In this document: piece by piece, positions 17,099 to 26,631 of the stretch
Position numbering within the stretch: the first letter of the stretch is position 1
Layout of the letters: every line of letters starts with the position of its first letter
Assembly: GCA_046294845.1 (NCBI GenBank)
Contig: JBKBNU010000001.1
Location: 124,001-188,000, forward strand
Length of the DNA: 64,000 nt
Direction of reading: 5' to 3'
Source: Micavibrio_C sp046294845
GTDB taxonomy: Bacteria; Pseudomonadota; Alphaproteobacteria; Micavibrionales; Micavibrionaceae
Notes under the pieces: generated by a model
Seen by the model: only the letters and a program-made list of their open reading frames with translations
The model's database searches: none
Told to the model about the DNA's origin: nothing
Program-made: the position numbers and the translations under genes

Positions 17099-19441
17099 CT
17101 AGGAAGGATCAAAGGATTCAAATATATCCTGTGACACCAAGGGGCTGACCTCTTGCTGCTTCAATAGCCCTTCCGCAGTCTTATTGAAGGCGCTAGCCAT
17201 GGTGGGGCGTTTGGATTCTGCTGGTGCAGGTGTTGCAGAGTTTAATACTTCAATCTCTTGACCTTTATACGCTTCTTTCCTGAATATCTCTGGCACGATG
17301 TCGCGGAGTTTTTGCGCTTCGGCTTTAAGCTTGTCGATTGCATCATTGTTTCTGGCTTGCCTGTTGATTGGTTCATTGTGGCTGTAGGCATTAAAGGTGG
17401 TTTGGGTTGAGGTTGCTGCGCCTAGACCCTCTGCACGCACTTCCTGCTTATTGGCAGTTTGCTCTTTCGCATTTAATAACTGCGCGTCTATGCTTTCCTG
17501 CAAGGTCTTAAGCTTATCTGTGGCAGGAATGAACCATGATTGACGCTGTGCTCTTTCTTCATAGCGCGATTGGATGTGGGCTGTGATGTCTTTGATCTCT
17601 TGCGGAGCCTTGATCTTCCATGAAGGTTGGGTGGCTATAGTTGCTGCCTGATTATCTGCCTTTATCGTGACGGCTTTGAAGGGTGCAGATATTTGCGCTA
17701 CTTCGGTAATGACGCTGTTGGCCTTAAATCCTTCGCGCAAGAGGCCTGATTTTAAATGTTCTGGTTTAAAGACCGGCGGGAGTTGTTCTCTTAATAGCTC
17801 GGCTTTCAGCGTTGTCTTTAAAATTACTTCCGCATTGGTGATGCACTTTTCTTTGAACACGATAGGATTGGCTGGCGGGATTGTCGCGCCTGCTGGCGCA
17901 GCCTCCTGCCGGAATGATAATGATGGCAGGGTTTTAAGCTCTTTTTCTATCCGTTCCACCAACGCCCTGTAATGGCGCAAGTGGGTGGTGGTAGTTTCAA
18001 GTTTGTGGAGATTGTCTTTCATCTCCCGCATCTGTTCATGGATGCCAAGGCGATAGCTCTGGCCGTAACGGGCCATCTGGCGCTGCGCCCTTGTGTTTCG
18101 TTCCTCTTGGCTAAAGCTGGTACGGGCTTGCCCCTGTAATCTCTCGGCAATAAAAATCTTCGATAATATAATGGCCTCTTTAATCATGTGCATCAGGGCT
18201 TGCGGCAAGGATGTCTGATTTAAGAGCCTTTCATAGCGCTTGACCTTCCTATCGAGCTTGATGGCTTCTGCTTCCAGTCTGGCTATTTGTAACGGCAATG
18301 GCTCTGGCGGACGTTGAGTCCGCCTATGGTTGATCCGCTTGATCTCGGCCACCAGCTCGGCACGAGTCAAAGGCGGATCGGAGAGCTTTTGCTCGATAGC
18401 CGGATAATCGGGTTTTCTCCCCTTATCCGCCAATCTCTCTGGTGCTTCTGGTTCAAGGATGGAATCTTCTTCCATCAGAAGCGGATGATCTTCACCAGCC
18501 TCGGGTTCATCAGACAGGCTTTCAGCCTGTGAGGTTTCCTTGGCAGCGGCAGGGGATAGGGATTTGCTATCCCCGCTGCCTTGTTTGCCGGATTGTGTAC
18601 CGGACTGGGTTTCGGATCGGCCCTCATCATCCGTGTCCTCGTTTTCATCTTCGGATGAAGGCCCAAGGTTCTGGCCTCCCGTGCTTCCGGAACCGCCAGA
18701 GGATGAAGAACGGCTTCCCTCTTCATCCTCGCCATTATCCTCTCTATCCTCATCCCTAGAACGGCTTTGCCGTTCTGCGGCTCCGGCCTTACCCTCGGGG
18801 CCGATATGGATTTCAGGGATACGGTCTATCCCCTGATCCATCAGGGTGCGCCGGTCGATGCGGGATTCTATGCCTGCCTGTTCCAAGGCAGCATTCGCCA
18901 AGGCTTCCCAGACCGCCCGAATGGCTTCAATCTCCTGCGGGCCGTGTTCCTTGTCATCAAGGATACGGGTTTTCTTACCCAGCCCATCTTTTGTGACCTC
19001 ACGGGTTGTGAACAATAGATGGGCGTGGTGATTGCGGGGATCGTGACCATCTTTGCCGTAAGGTGAATGAAGCGCAACATCGACCACGACACGGTAGCGC
19101 TCCACGAGATAGGCCGCCATATCACGGGCGAGTATCTTGCGGGCGGACAGATCAAGCTCATGCGGGAGTGCCAGAATGACCTCGCGGGCCACGCGGGCAT
19201 TCTTGCGGGTTTCTGCGGCTTCGGCTGCATTCCACAGCAAAGCACGGTCATGGGTGTGTTCGGGGGCGAATGCGGGGGCCATGATGAAAGTTTCCACCAC
19301 GCCGGTGCGCTGGTGGTAGCGGTGGGTAACACAGCGGCGTTCATCATGCAGGATCGCTCCGGCACGGTAGGCAGCCGCAGCCACAGCCGAGTGGCCTTCC
19401 GCCCGCGAGAACACCCGCACGGAGCAATGGTATATCGCCAA
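17099..19441 (-). CDS. MobA/MobL-family (MobQ) conjugative relaxase
   Basis: This relaxase would nick oriT and pilot the single strand into a recipient. The 780-residue protein begins with motif I 'AIYHCSVRVFSRAEGHSAVA' plus AAYRAG. It carries the metal-binding histidine motif HDPRNHHAH at residues 133-141 followed by LLFTTR, and the relaxase domain ends near residue 215. An acidic Ser/Gly-rich linker (about 220-330) follows, then a long Gln/Lys/Glu-rich helical region without helicase motifs. The start is TTG at 19441, chosen because it precedes motif I directly and no ATG is available. The oriT-like sequence lies about 125 bp upstream, the usual arrangement. Length exceeds minimal MobL proteins because of the C-terminal region. 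Confidence 0.88.
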   Translation of the reverse strand: MAIYHCSVRVFSRAEGHSAVAAAAYRAGAILHDERRCVTHRYHQRTGVVETFIMAPAFAPEHTHDRALLWNAAEAAETRKNARVAREVILALPHELDLSARKILARDMAAYLVERYRVVVDVALHSPYGKDGHDPRNHHAHLLFTTREVTKDGLGKKTRILDDKEHGPQEIEAIRAVWEALANAALEQAGIESRIDRRTLMDQGIDRIPEIHIGPEGKAGAAERQSRSRDEDREDNGEDEEGSRSSSSGGSGSTGGQNLGPSSEDENEDTDDEGRSETQSGTQSGKQGSGDSKSLSPAAAKETSQAESLSDEPEAGEDHPLLMEEDSILEPEAPERLADKGRKPDYPAIEQKLSDPPLTRAELVAEIKRINHRRTQRPPEPLPLQIARLEAEAIKLDRKVKRYERLLNQTSLPQALMHMIKEAIILSKIFIAERLQGQARTSFSQEERNTRAQRQMARYGQSYRLGIHEQMREMKDNLHKLETTTTHLRHYRALVERIEKELKTLPSLSFRQEAAPAGATIPPANPIVFKEKCITNAEVILKTTLKAELLREQLPPVFKPEHLKSGLLREGFKANSVITEVAQISAPFKAVTIKADNQAATIATQPSWKIKAPQEIKDITAHIQSRYEERAQRQSWFIPATDKLKTLQESIDAQLLNAKEQTANKQEVRAEGLGAATSTQTTFNAYSHNEPINRQARNNDAIDKLKAEAQKLRDIVPEIFRKEAYKGQEIEVLNSATPAPAESKRPTMASAFNKTAEGLLKQQEVSPLVSQDIFESFDPS

Positions 19442-19485
19442 AGGCTACAAAGCCTTTCTCCACCCATCTAGAATGTTAAAACATC

Positions 19486-19607
19486 AAGAGGGGTGGCCAG
19501 CGATAGACCCTATATGCGCGATTGATAGATCGATAAACCCGCTGAACAGCGCACTCGCAAAAGCACTGCAAACGCCAGTTTGCGTAAGTGCGCTATTAAC
19601 CCCTCTT
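19486..19607. other. Putative oriT of MobQ type
   Basis: Core: inverted repeat GCAAAC-GCCA-GTTTGC (19568-19583) directly followed by GTAAGTGCGCT (19584-19594). This resembles the RSF1010/R1162 nic region, where an inverted repeat precedes TAAxTGCG^C. A second, longer dyad (GCGCACT at 19549 with AGTGCGC at 19587) overlaps the core. A 9-bp inverted repeat AAGAGGGGT/ACCCCTCTT (19486-19494, 19599-19607) brackets the region. It sits immediately upstream of the relaxase gene. The nick position (between 19592 and 19593) is inferred by analogy. Confidence 0.7.
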
Positions 19608-19815
19608 CAATCCAGAATAGCAGGGGAATGTTAAGGCTCAGGAAAGACCCCATACAGCAGAACCCCTATTTATTACGATTTTTTGATGCACGCAAGAGAG
19701 ATGGGTATTTTATACAATTATATCAATATCTTAAACAGATTAAGACCAAATAGATGGTAATAGCACCGTCCGTATCCTCCACCAGAAAATGGATAATCGA
19801 AGACATTTATAAAAA
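19608..19815. other. Intergenic DNA between oriT and RTX terminator
   Basis: AT-rich spacer with no ORF of note. Apart from the oriT region to its left and the terminator to its right, I see nothing in it. Confidence 0.4.
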
Positions 19816-19840
19816 AAAGAGGGCCTTTCAGGCCCTCTTT
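19816..19840 (-). terminator. Rho-independent terminator after island RTX gene
   Basis: An 11-bp stem AAAGAGGGCCT/AGGCCCTCTTT with a 3-nt loop. On the - strand it is followed by a run of T residues (from the A run at 19811-19818), 18 bp after the RTX stop. Confidence 0.88.
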
Positions 19841-19858
19841 GCAATCAACCGTTAAATA

Positions 19859-22800
19859 TTAAACCACGATCAAATTACCATTAGTAACCAGTGCCGCTTC
19901 ATCGGTCAGGCCCGTTACACCGGAGAGTGTGGCAATCTGGGTCAGGCTATATGTTCCGCCCGTACCATCCATATCGACCTTCACAATTGTGTTTGAACCG
20001 CTGGTGGTAAACTCGACAAAATCCGTAATGGCATCATTGAGTGGATCATAAAGGCTCAACAAATCGGAAATGTCGATGGCATCGCCTTGTCCTGTCGTAA
20101 AATCAACAATCGTATCAATTCCTGTTTCACCATTAAGGAAGATAAATGTATCGGCCCCATTACGGCCCCGAAGGCTATCACTGCCATCACCGCCATATAG
20201 GAAATCGCTACCGTTCGAGCCTTGCATGACATCATCACCGGCTTGACCATAGAGGTAATTGGTATCGGTTTCACCATAGTAGGTGGAACCTGAACCGCCG
20301 CCATAGATCGTGTCGTTGCCGTCACCACCAAACAGTGTGTCCGAACCCAGATAGCCGGAAATTGTATCATTCCCGCCGCCGCCATAGATCATGTCGGCAC
20401 CATTGGAATTCGTGCGGGTTCCAACCAATGTTTCTCCGGCAGAAGTCCCCATCAGGGTGTAGCCCAATGTCCGCAGATCAATCTCTGTATCATCAGACAG
20501 ACGGATAAGCTCGACAGCTGCACTTCCCGAGGATGTACCAAACTGGTTTTCAAGAAGAATGCTGCCACCAAAGCCGCCGTCAATGACAACTTTCAGATCA
20601 TAATCACCTACACGCACATAGGTAATATCTGCAGCCTCGATAGAGGAGTCGAAATTCAGGGTCTCAACATCTTCCCCTGTTTCGGTGATTTCATCATTAC
20701 CATCACCGTAACTGAAATAATATTGATCAGCGCCCGAACGGCCATGGAATGTATCGTTACCAATACCGCCGGTCAGGTGATCAATACCATTCGAACCCCA
20801 GAGATCATCATCCCCAGCCTCGCCATAGAGATAGTTAGTCGAGGTTTCACCGTAATATGTGGAACCCGAGCCGCCACCGTGGATCGTATCGTTACCATCG
20901 CCACCAAAGAGCGTATCCGAACCCAGATAGCCGGAAATCGTATCATTTCCGCCAGCGCCATAGATCGTGTCTTCCGTGCTGGAATTGACAGGCGTTCCTA
21001 TTAATGTTTCCCCTGCTGCACTTCCAATCAGGGTATAACTAAGCGTCCGTAGATCAATAGTAGTGTTATCACTGAACTGGATATATTCAATTGCCTTGGC
21101 AGGGGAGCCTGTTTCGAATTGATCAACCAGCAGGATGGAACCACCGCTGCCGCCATTGATCAAAATCTTGAGATCAGTATTACCAACACGTTCATAGCTC
21201 AAATCACCGGCATCAATCGTTTCACCCAGATGAAGCGTATCAATATTGGTTGAACCGGAAACAGCGCCCTGATCCTCAATCGTGTCGTCACCATGTGCAC
21301 GTTCAAAATAATAATGATCGTTGCCCAAGCGGCCCCTCAGCGTGTCGTTACCTGTACCACCATAAATATGATCCCCACCATACGAACCCCAGATCGTATC
21401 ATTACCGGCATCACCATAGAGGTAATTGGTTGTCGTTTTGTTGTAATAACTCAAAGAGGCAGAACCAGCATGAATCGTATCATCACCATCCCCGCCATGG
21501 AGCTGGTCGGAACCCAGATAGCCATAGATCGTATCATTCCCGCCTTGGGCGTAAATAATATCATCAGGACTACCCACACCGGAGTTATTTCCGTTCAAGG
21601 TCTCTGCCGCATCAGTGGCCACGAGTCCAAAGCTCATGGTCGTCAAGTCCCACACCGTGGTGTCATGGAACTTGATCGTTTCAACAGCGCCCGAACCTAA
21701 AAATGTAGCAAACTGATTAATCAGGGTAATCGTTCCGCCCTGACCTCCATCAATCAAGATTTTGAGATCATAGGAACCTTCACGAATGATCGTGACATCC
21801 TCTTCCTCAATCCCCTCGCCCAGATTGATCGTATCATCCGTACCATAACCCGAGGCATCAACCTCGGTGATATTGTCATGGCCATCATTCAGGTCGAAGT
21901 AATATTCATCATCGCCGCGATTGCCCTGCAAGGTATCATTACCGGCCCCGCCATGAAGATGATCAATGCCATAGGAACCATTCAGCTTGTCATTCCCTGC
22001 ATCGCCATAAAGCGTGTTGGTCGCGGTTTCCGAAGCATAGGATATATCAGCGCCACCGCCATAGATCGTATCATCTCCCGTCCCGCCATAAAGAATATCG
22101 GCCCCGAGATAACCATAAATTTTGTCGTTGCCGCCATTGCCGTAGATCGTGTCCGTACTCAAACCAGCCGTAGCAACGCCCGTTAGGGTTTCGGCGGCAT
22201 CGCTACCGCTCAATGTGTAGGGAAGCGCGGTCAGGTCAAGCGTGCTGGTATCATAGAATTCCAGAGTCTCAATGGCTCCTGCCCCCGATGATGTCGCAAA
22301 CTGGTTTTCAATCACGATCAATCCGGTTTGTGTGCCTGTATCGATTTCAATGACAAGATCATCACCGTTCATGGCCCGATAGATTGTCAGATCACCAGAG
22401 TCAATCCCTACCCCGAAGACAATTTTATCACCTGTATCGCTGCCTGATTCACGGAAGGTATCGGAGCCATCACCCAACCCGTATATATAGGTATCGTTTC
22501 CGGCCTCACCCAATACATAATCACCATCGGTACCGCCGGTAATTACATCATTACCATTGCCGCCATTGATCGTATCAACACCTGCGCCGCCATAAAGCGT
22601 ATCATTGCCATTAGCGCCATCGATATCATCATCACCAACACCGCCAGAATAACTATCATCACCAGTGGTGCCGTTATAAATCAGACCCGCAGGGCTGGAC
22701 CATAACAACCCGCCCAATATGTCATTCAGATCGAGTGTATTGTCCGAAGCATAGATCGCCGCATTCAGTGCTGTTTGATCGCCGGATGGCAGATTATCAG

Positions 22801-24520
22801 TCCCGACAGAGTATTCCACCATACGGACAACATTTTGCCAGAACACTTCACGTTCGCCTGTATTGGCCAATCCTGTGGCTTCGGTTTCCAGAGCATCCAG
22901 AACATCGGCATCAAGGCCCGTCACGCCTTCAAAGGAATCAGAGGCAATGTTGTAATACCAATCGCCTTCGAACAACTCGCCACCGGCAGATTGCGCCACA
23001 AGGCGGGCATAATAATGATTAAAAACAATACTGAATGCCTGCGATAAATCCCGCCCCGCATGAGTTAGAGGATTACTATAGGCATCGCGCTGCAGAAAAT
23101 CTTGCGCTGTCATTTTTTCTAGAAAACTAAGCTCTCTAGAATCAACGTTACTGCCCCGTTCCGTACCATCCAACCCGTCAACCCCCGCCCAGCGGAACAG
23201 AATATTTCTCACATCTTCCGCAAGGGCGGTTGTTTCAGAAAACAAATTTTCTGGAGTTTTCACAAACACACTAAAAACCTGCGTCAGCAAATTATCTGTG
23301 CCTGCACAGTCTAATGACATAGCTATATGAAGATCAGGGAGATCACCGTAACCACGCATGGTGGGCATATAAAATACAGCTTCTTGCAACTCCAATTCTG
23401 CTGCATAGATAGAGTTCATTTTGTCGTATTGGAACCAAACATCATGCACAGCGTAATTAGCTGTACCGCTACCCGTGTCTACGGTGAATGTGCTGATATG
23501 CGTGACAGCATGCCCCTGATTGGTTTGCGAAACTTCCGTGGCACCTAGATCGATAGATATAATATCGTGATCAGCAAGGATATAGAGCTCTGTCTCCTCC
23601 GAATAACCATTCTCGTTTGAATCAATCCAGATAATTAGGTCATCCCATACCTCATCACCCGCCGATATGATGCCATCAAGGTTTGTGTCATATTGCGCAA
23701 GGATAGTAAATCCATCCGTATCCACCGTCCCGAACAATTCACTGTTATCATCAATCCGGCCATTTTCATTTACATCGAGCGCGAGAAATCCATCACCACC
23801 TGTAACCCAGCCTGATACATTTGCAAAACCGTCAACATTACCATCCCAATAGGTTTCACTGTTCGCCAGACTGATTAATTCAATCGTCCCCGAATGATCA
23901 AGATCAAGCACCAGCGGTGATACCCGCCCCCTAGCCAAATCAATGATGTCACCCGCTTCATTGTATAGACGATCCGCAACAGCTCTAATCCTTTCTATAG
24001 GGTCAGGCTGAATTTCGTTGGGAAGAATATACCCTGACGCTGGTGCAAGATATTCACCCCTATCATCTTGAGTAGGCAATGGCAATCCGTCCGGATAGTT
24101 TGTCGTGTTCACACGTGACAATGCAGTATCAACAGCGGAGTTACTATTTCGTCCAGCGGGACCGGTAGGGTTGTATGTATGATTCTCCGCCTCTATGTCA
24201 TCCATAGCATTTATAATAGCTAAAAATTCCACCGAGAGATCATCGGCAGTTACTATAGTTTCACGCGGATCATCATTTTCTGAATCAAAATCAGGATTAG
24301 AAATCGCATTATTTTGTCCATAGTCTGTAATTATATTACCAAACGGCTCCAAAAAAGAATTTCCCCCTTGCCCAGTAATAGTAGCAGCATGACCTACAGC
24401 AGGCCCTCCTCGCGCGTACCACTCATTACCATTACTATCCGTGTATACAATGTATTTATGATAGACAGCTGATCCGTTATAAAAAATTTCCTTGTACCTT
24501 ACCTCTATAGATTCAGTCAT
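19859..24520 (-). CDS. FrpC-like RTX exoprotein (type I secreted, calcium-binding)
   Basis: Start ATG at 24520 is preferred over the longer frame (24574) because GGGGAGAAAGAA lies directly upstream; this gives 1553 residues. The N-terminal part (to about 200) is unassigned. Next comes a FrpA/FrpC-like block: 'SPLVLDLDHSGTIELIS', then EF-hand-like loops DVNENGRIDD, DTNLDGIISAGDE and DSNENGYSEETE (about 200-330). After about residue 590, RTX nonapeptides (GGxGNDxI) form beta-roll blocks. These alternate with HCBP-related segments (such as 'AVELIRLSDDTEIDLRTLGY'), giving modules of about 196 residues. The last ~80 residues ('DISDLLSLYDPLNDAITDFV', then 'TDEAALVTNGNLIVV') look like a type I secretion signal. 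No TolC/HlyB/HlyD genes are in the window. Secretion to the surface or medium is inferred; toxin versus adhesin is unresolved. Confidence 0.85.
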   Translation of the reverse strand: MTESIEVRYKEIFYNGSAVYHKYIVYTDSNGNEWYARGGPAVGHAATITGQGGNSFLEPFGNIITDYGQNNAISNPDFDSENDDPRETIVTADDLSVEFLAIINAMDDIEAENHTYNPTGPAGRNSNSAVDTALSRVNTTNYPDGLPLPTQDDRGEYLAPASGYILPNEIQPDPIERIRAVADRLYNEAGDIIDLARGRVSPLVLDLDHSGTIELISLANSETYWDGNVDGFANVSGWVTGGDGFLALDVNENGRIDDNSELFGTVDTDGFTILAQYDTNLDGIISAGDEVWDDLIIWIDSNENGYSEETELYILADHDIISIDLGATEVSQTNQGHAVTHISTFTVDTGSGTANYAVHDVWFQYDKMNSIYAAELELQEAVFYMPTMRGYGDLPDLHIAMSLDCAGTDNLLTQVFSVFVKTPENLFSETTALAEDVRNILFRWAGVDGLDGTERGSNVDSRELSFLEKMTAQDFLQRDAYSNPLTHAGRDLSQAFSIVFNHYYARLVAQSAGGELFEGDWYYNIASDSFEGVTGLDADVLDALETEATGLANTGEREVFWQNVVRMVEYSVGTDNLPSGDQTALNAAIYASDNTLDLNDILGGLLWSSPAGLIYNGTTGDDSYSGGVGDDDIDGANGNDTLYGGAGVDTINGGNGNDVITGGTDGDYVLGEAGNDTYIYGLGDGSDTFRESGSDTGDKIVFGVGIDSGDLTIYRAMNGDDLVIEIDTGTQTGLIVIENQFATSSGAGAIETLEFYDTSTLDLTALPYTLSGSDAAETLTGVATAGLSTDTIYGNGGNDKIYGYLGADILYGGTGDDTIYGGGADISYASETATNTLYGDAGNDKLNGSYGIDHLHGGAGNDTLQGNRGDDEYYFDLNDGHDNITEVDASGYGTDDTINLGEGIEEEDVTIIREGSYDLKILIDGGQGGTITLINQFATFLGSGAVETIKFHDTTVWDLTTMSFGLVATDAAETLNGNNSGVGSPDDIIYAQGGNDTIYGYLGSDQLHGGDGDDTIHAGSASLSYYNKTTTNYLYGDAGNDTIWGSYGGDHIYGGTGNDTLRGRLGNDHYYFERAHGDDTIEDQGAVSGSTNIDTLHLGETIDAGDLSYERVGNTDLKILINGGSGGSILLVDQFETGSPAKAIEYIQFSDNTTIDLRTLSYTLIGSAAGETLIGTPVNSSTEDTIYGAGGNDTISGYLGSDTLFGGDGNDTIHGGGSGSTYYGETSTNYLYGEAGDDDLWGSNGIDHLTGGIGNDTFHGRSGADQYYFSYGDGNDEITETGEDVETLNFDSSIEAADITYVRVGDYDLKVVIDGGFGGSILLENQFGTSSGSAAVELIRLSDDTEIDLRTLGYTLMGTSAGETLVGTRTNSNGADMIYGGGGNDTISGYLGSDTLFGGDGNDTIYGGGSGSTYYGETDTNYLYGQAGDDVMQGSNGSDFLYGGDGSDSLRGRNGADTFIFLNGETGIDTIVDFTTGQGDAIDISDLLSLYDPLNDAITDFVEFTTSGSNTIVKVDMDGTGGTYSLTQIATLSGVTGLTDEAALVTNGNLIVV

Positions 24521-24539
24521 TTCTTTCTCCCCATTTCTT

Positions 24540-24998
24540 TTATGGATAAGTAGTGTCCACCACGGCATATACACGCTTTACTTCATTATCTTTAACAAAG
24601 AGAGCTATGCTATAGCGTGAAAAAAATTTCCAAAATCTTGAAAGCCCCGGCCCCCTACTACCAAAAATAAATTTGTCAAAAGAGTCCTTTTCTGTGCGCC
24701 AGTGTTTATTTAACTTAGAAACTTGACTAGCATCATCAACGATAGAAATTTTAAATCCATTTTTTACCAAAAGATGGATTGCATCTTCTGATTGCTCACA
24801 GCAGGCTTTTATGTACTTTGTTGCTTCTGCAGTTACAAATCGTCCTTTCTCATTATGAAACAGATCTATAAATCTTTCAGGCCGCGATGGCTCAACACCT
24901 TCTGCATACGCACGAGAACCTTCATAAATTGCGAAACCACTATTGATAGACAACCAACCCCAAAAGAAGGTGACTAGAAAAATAATAAAAACTCTCAT
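24540..24998 (-). CDS. Small exported protein upstream of the RTX gene (unknown family)
   Basis: I do not recognise this family. With the start at 24998 (GAGGAAAAG just upstream of ATG) it has 152 residues; an open frame to 25094 exists but has no ribosome binding site. The N-terminus is a strong hydrophobic segment ('MRVFIIFLVTFFWGWLS'), either a signal peptide or an anchor; there is no lipobox. The mature part includes a Cys-Cys pair (KACCEQ) and 'FWKFFSRYSIALFVKD'. The RTX gene starts 19 bp after its stop, so the two are co-transcribed. In Neisseria the lipoprotein gene frpD precedes frpC and FrpD binds FrpC; a similar partner role here is only an analogy from position. It is more AT-rich than flanking chromosomal genes. 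Confidence 0.65.
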   Translation of the reverse strand: MRVFIIFLVTFFWGWLSINSGFAIYEGSRAYAEGVEPSRPERFIDLFHNEKGRFVTAEATKYIKACCEQSEDAIHLLVKNGFKISIVDDASQVSKLNKHWRTEKDSFDKFIFGSRGPGLSRFWKFFSRYSIALFVKDNEVKRVYAVVDTTYP

Positions 24999-25104
24999 CT
25001 TTTCCTCACGAATCACCCCAAAATGAAACCATGCCGCTGATCCAACATCAATCCCAAAAATCATTTTTAGATTGAGAATTTTATAAATATACAATCCATG
25101 ATGA

Positions 25105-25118
25105 CATACAATTGTATG
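25105..25118. promoter_or_regulatory. Perfect 14-bp palindrome upstream of cargo operon
   Basis: CATACAATTGTATG is a perfect dyad about 107 bp upstream of the small exported gene's start, in AT-rich DNA without a gene (24999-25361). It may be an operator for the cargo operon. No matching regulator is encoded on the island, so this is weakly supported. Confidence 0.3.
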
Positions 25119-25361
25119 CGCGATAAATTATGTGAATGCTATGCGTCACTGCCACAAGCTTAAAGTCCTGCATCGGAAGTTTGAGAAAGAAATTTTGGTT
25201 TGATAAAGCCCCCCATCAATTACATCTGTAATATGATGGATCAAAGATCAGAGGGCATGATGATTAGTGGGCAGAGAATCTCTCTGGCCCCTTTCCAAAA
25301 GCCATCATCTATACCCCGCATAAGAATGTATGATTTGCCCTGCCCGTTATAGATTACTGCC

Positions 25362-26588
25362 TCACTCACTATCAGTACGGTCGGCAGATACGGGCAGCGC
25401 AGATTCCCAACCGGGCAATCCCACCAGAATACGCTCGGCATTCTTGACAGGGTTGATATGCCCGTAATGATCCTCGATCATCTTGACCGATGTTCCCATT
25501 TGTTTGGCAAGGAAATACACATCCACCCCCTCGGTCAGGCGGAATGTTGCATAGGTATGGCGGAAACAATATGTGCTGCGGCGTTTTCCGGCGGAACTAA
25601 GCAGCAATCCCGATTCCTCCAGCAGATTTTCAATCAGGTAATTGTAGAGGGTCTTGCTGGCCTTCCCCTCTTCATTGGTAAAAACATGGTCTTGGGAGCC
25701 GGAGGCCTTGCTGATCTCGCGGATACGCTCGAAATATGTGGCAACAGAACTGGCGGCGACAAGGTTTCTGCTTTTACCCTTGCCCCGTACACTCAAGCGC
25801 ACAAACTGCCGCCCTTGCTTGTCGGTCTGGACTGCCACATCCTGCCACAGGAGGTTACGGGCCTCGGACGGGCGCATTCCTGTATTAGCCATGATCAGGA
25901 TAAAATTATAGGTCATGGTCCTGTACCAGATATTCAGTTTATTGCGCCCCTGTTTGATCCAGCCCCGTGCATGGGTATGAAGCTTGCGGTATTCCTGCGG
26001 TGTGAACTCTTCCCGCCGGACCTTGCTTAAAGGCAGCTTTTCTTTGAAGACCTGACTTTCGCGGATATATTGCTTATGGGCGGCATAGGCCATGATGGCC
26101 TTGAGCGTAGCCATTTCGGCCCTGATTGTGCCATCACTGACCTTTTGACCGGCACGGCCCTGACCATTCTTCTGTCGCCAGATCGGATAACCCTTCCAGC
26201 GGTCAGGGCCAATAAGCGTGATTTGTGTACTCCCGATATAGGGATTCAGTTGCGAGCGCACATGGGAATCCAGAACCCGCCAGCGGTGAAAAGTAATCTG
26301 CCCGACATCGGCTCTTTCCTTTTGCTGATCGAGATATTCTTTGGCTACCTGTGAGAACAGGCGATTGAATACGGGAAGTTCATGTTTGATTTTGAAACGC
26401 AGCTCGGCATCGAGGTCATAGGCTTTATCGCGGGCCTCCCGCAGGTCGGCAGTTCTCAGGGAAACCGTTTTATAGCGGTCTTCGCCCGCCAATTTCATGC
26501 GGCAATACCATCTTTCATGTTGGACGTCACCGCGCCGGAAAAGGATCAATCCGGTCTTTAATTCCTGCTGGTCGATTAAGAATGTCAT
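25362..26588 (-). CDS. Tyrosine recombinase/integrase of the island
   Basis: This phage-type integrase would insert and excise the island at the ettA att sites. The preferred start is ATG 26588, with AGGAG 9 nt upstream, giving 408 residues. The longer frame from 26657 would read through the arm-type site. The N-terminal part (about 1-75) matches the DUF4102/arm-binding role. The core-binding domain runs about 80-190 and the catalytic domain about 200-390. Catalytic residues visible are Arg in 'NTGMRPSEARNLLWQDV', the box 'YCFRHTYATFRL' and the Tyr in 'MIEDHYGHINP'. The usual first His of HxLRH is Tyr/Cys-like here, a variant seen in some integrases. The gene lies next to attR, as is normal. 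Confidence 0.9.
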   Translation of the reverse strand: MTFLIDQQELKTGLILFRRGDVQHERWYCRMKLAGEDRYKTVSLRTADLREARDKAYDLDAELRFKIKHELPVFNRLFSQVAKEYLDQQKERADVGQITFHRWRVLDSHVRSQLNPYIGSTQITLIGPDRWKGYPIWRQKNGQGRAGQKVSDGTIRAEMATLKAIMAYAAHKQYIRESQVFKEKLPLSKVRREEFTPQEYRKLHTHARGWIKQGRNKLNIWYRTMTYNFILIMANTGMRPSEARNLLWQDVAVQTDKQGRQFVRLSVRGKGKSRNLVAASSVATYFERIREISKASGSQDHVFTNEEGKASKTLYNYLIENLLEESGLLLSSAGKRRSTYCFRHTYATFRLTEGVDVYFLAKQMGTSVKMIEDHYGHINPVKNAERILVGLPGWESALPVSADRTDSE

Positions 26589-26608
26589 GGCATTCAACTC
26601 CTGCATTT

Positions 26609-26631
26609 TCTGTGTAGAAACTGTGCAGATT
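26609..26631. repeat. Putative integrase arm-type site, right end
   Basis: 23-bp copy of 16846-16868 in the same orientation, just upstream of the integrase start. Two further CTGTGCAGG copies stand in tandem at 26660-26668 and 26671-26679, 11 bp apart (one helical turn). They could serve both recombination and integrase autoregulation. Confidence 0.6.
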
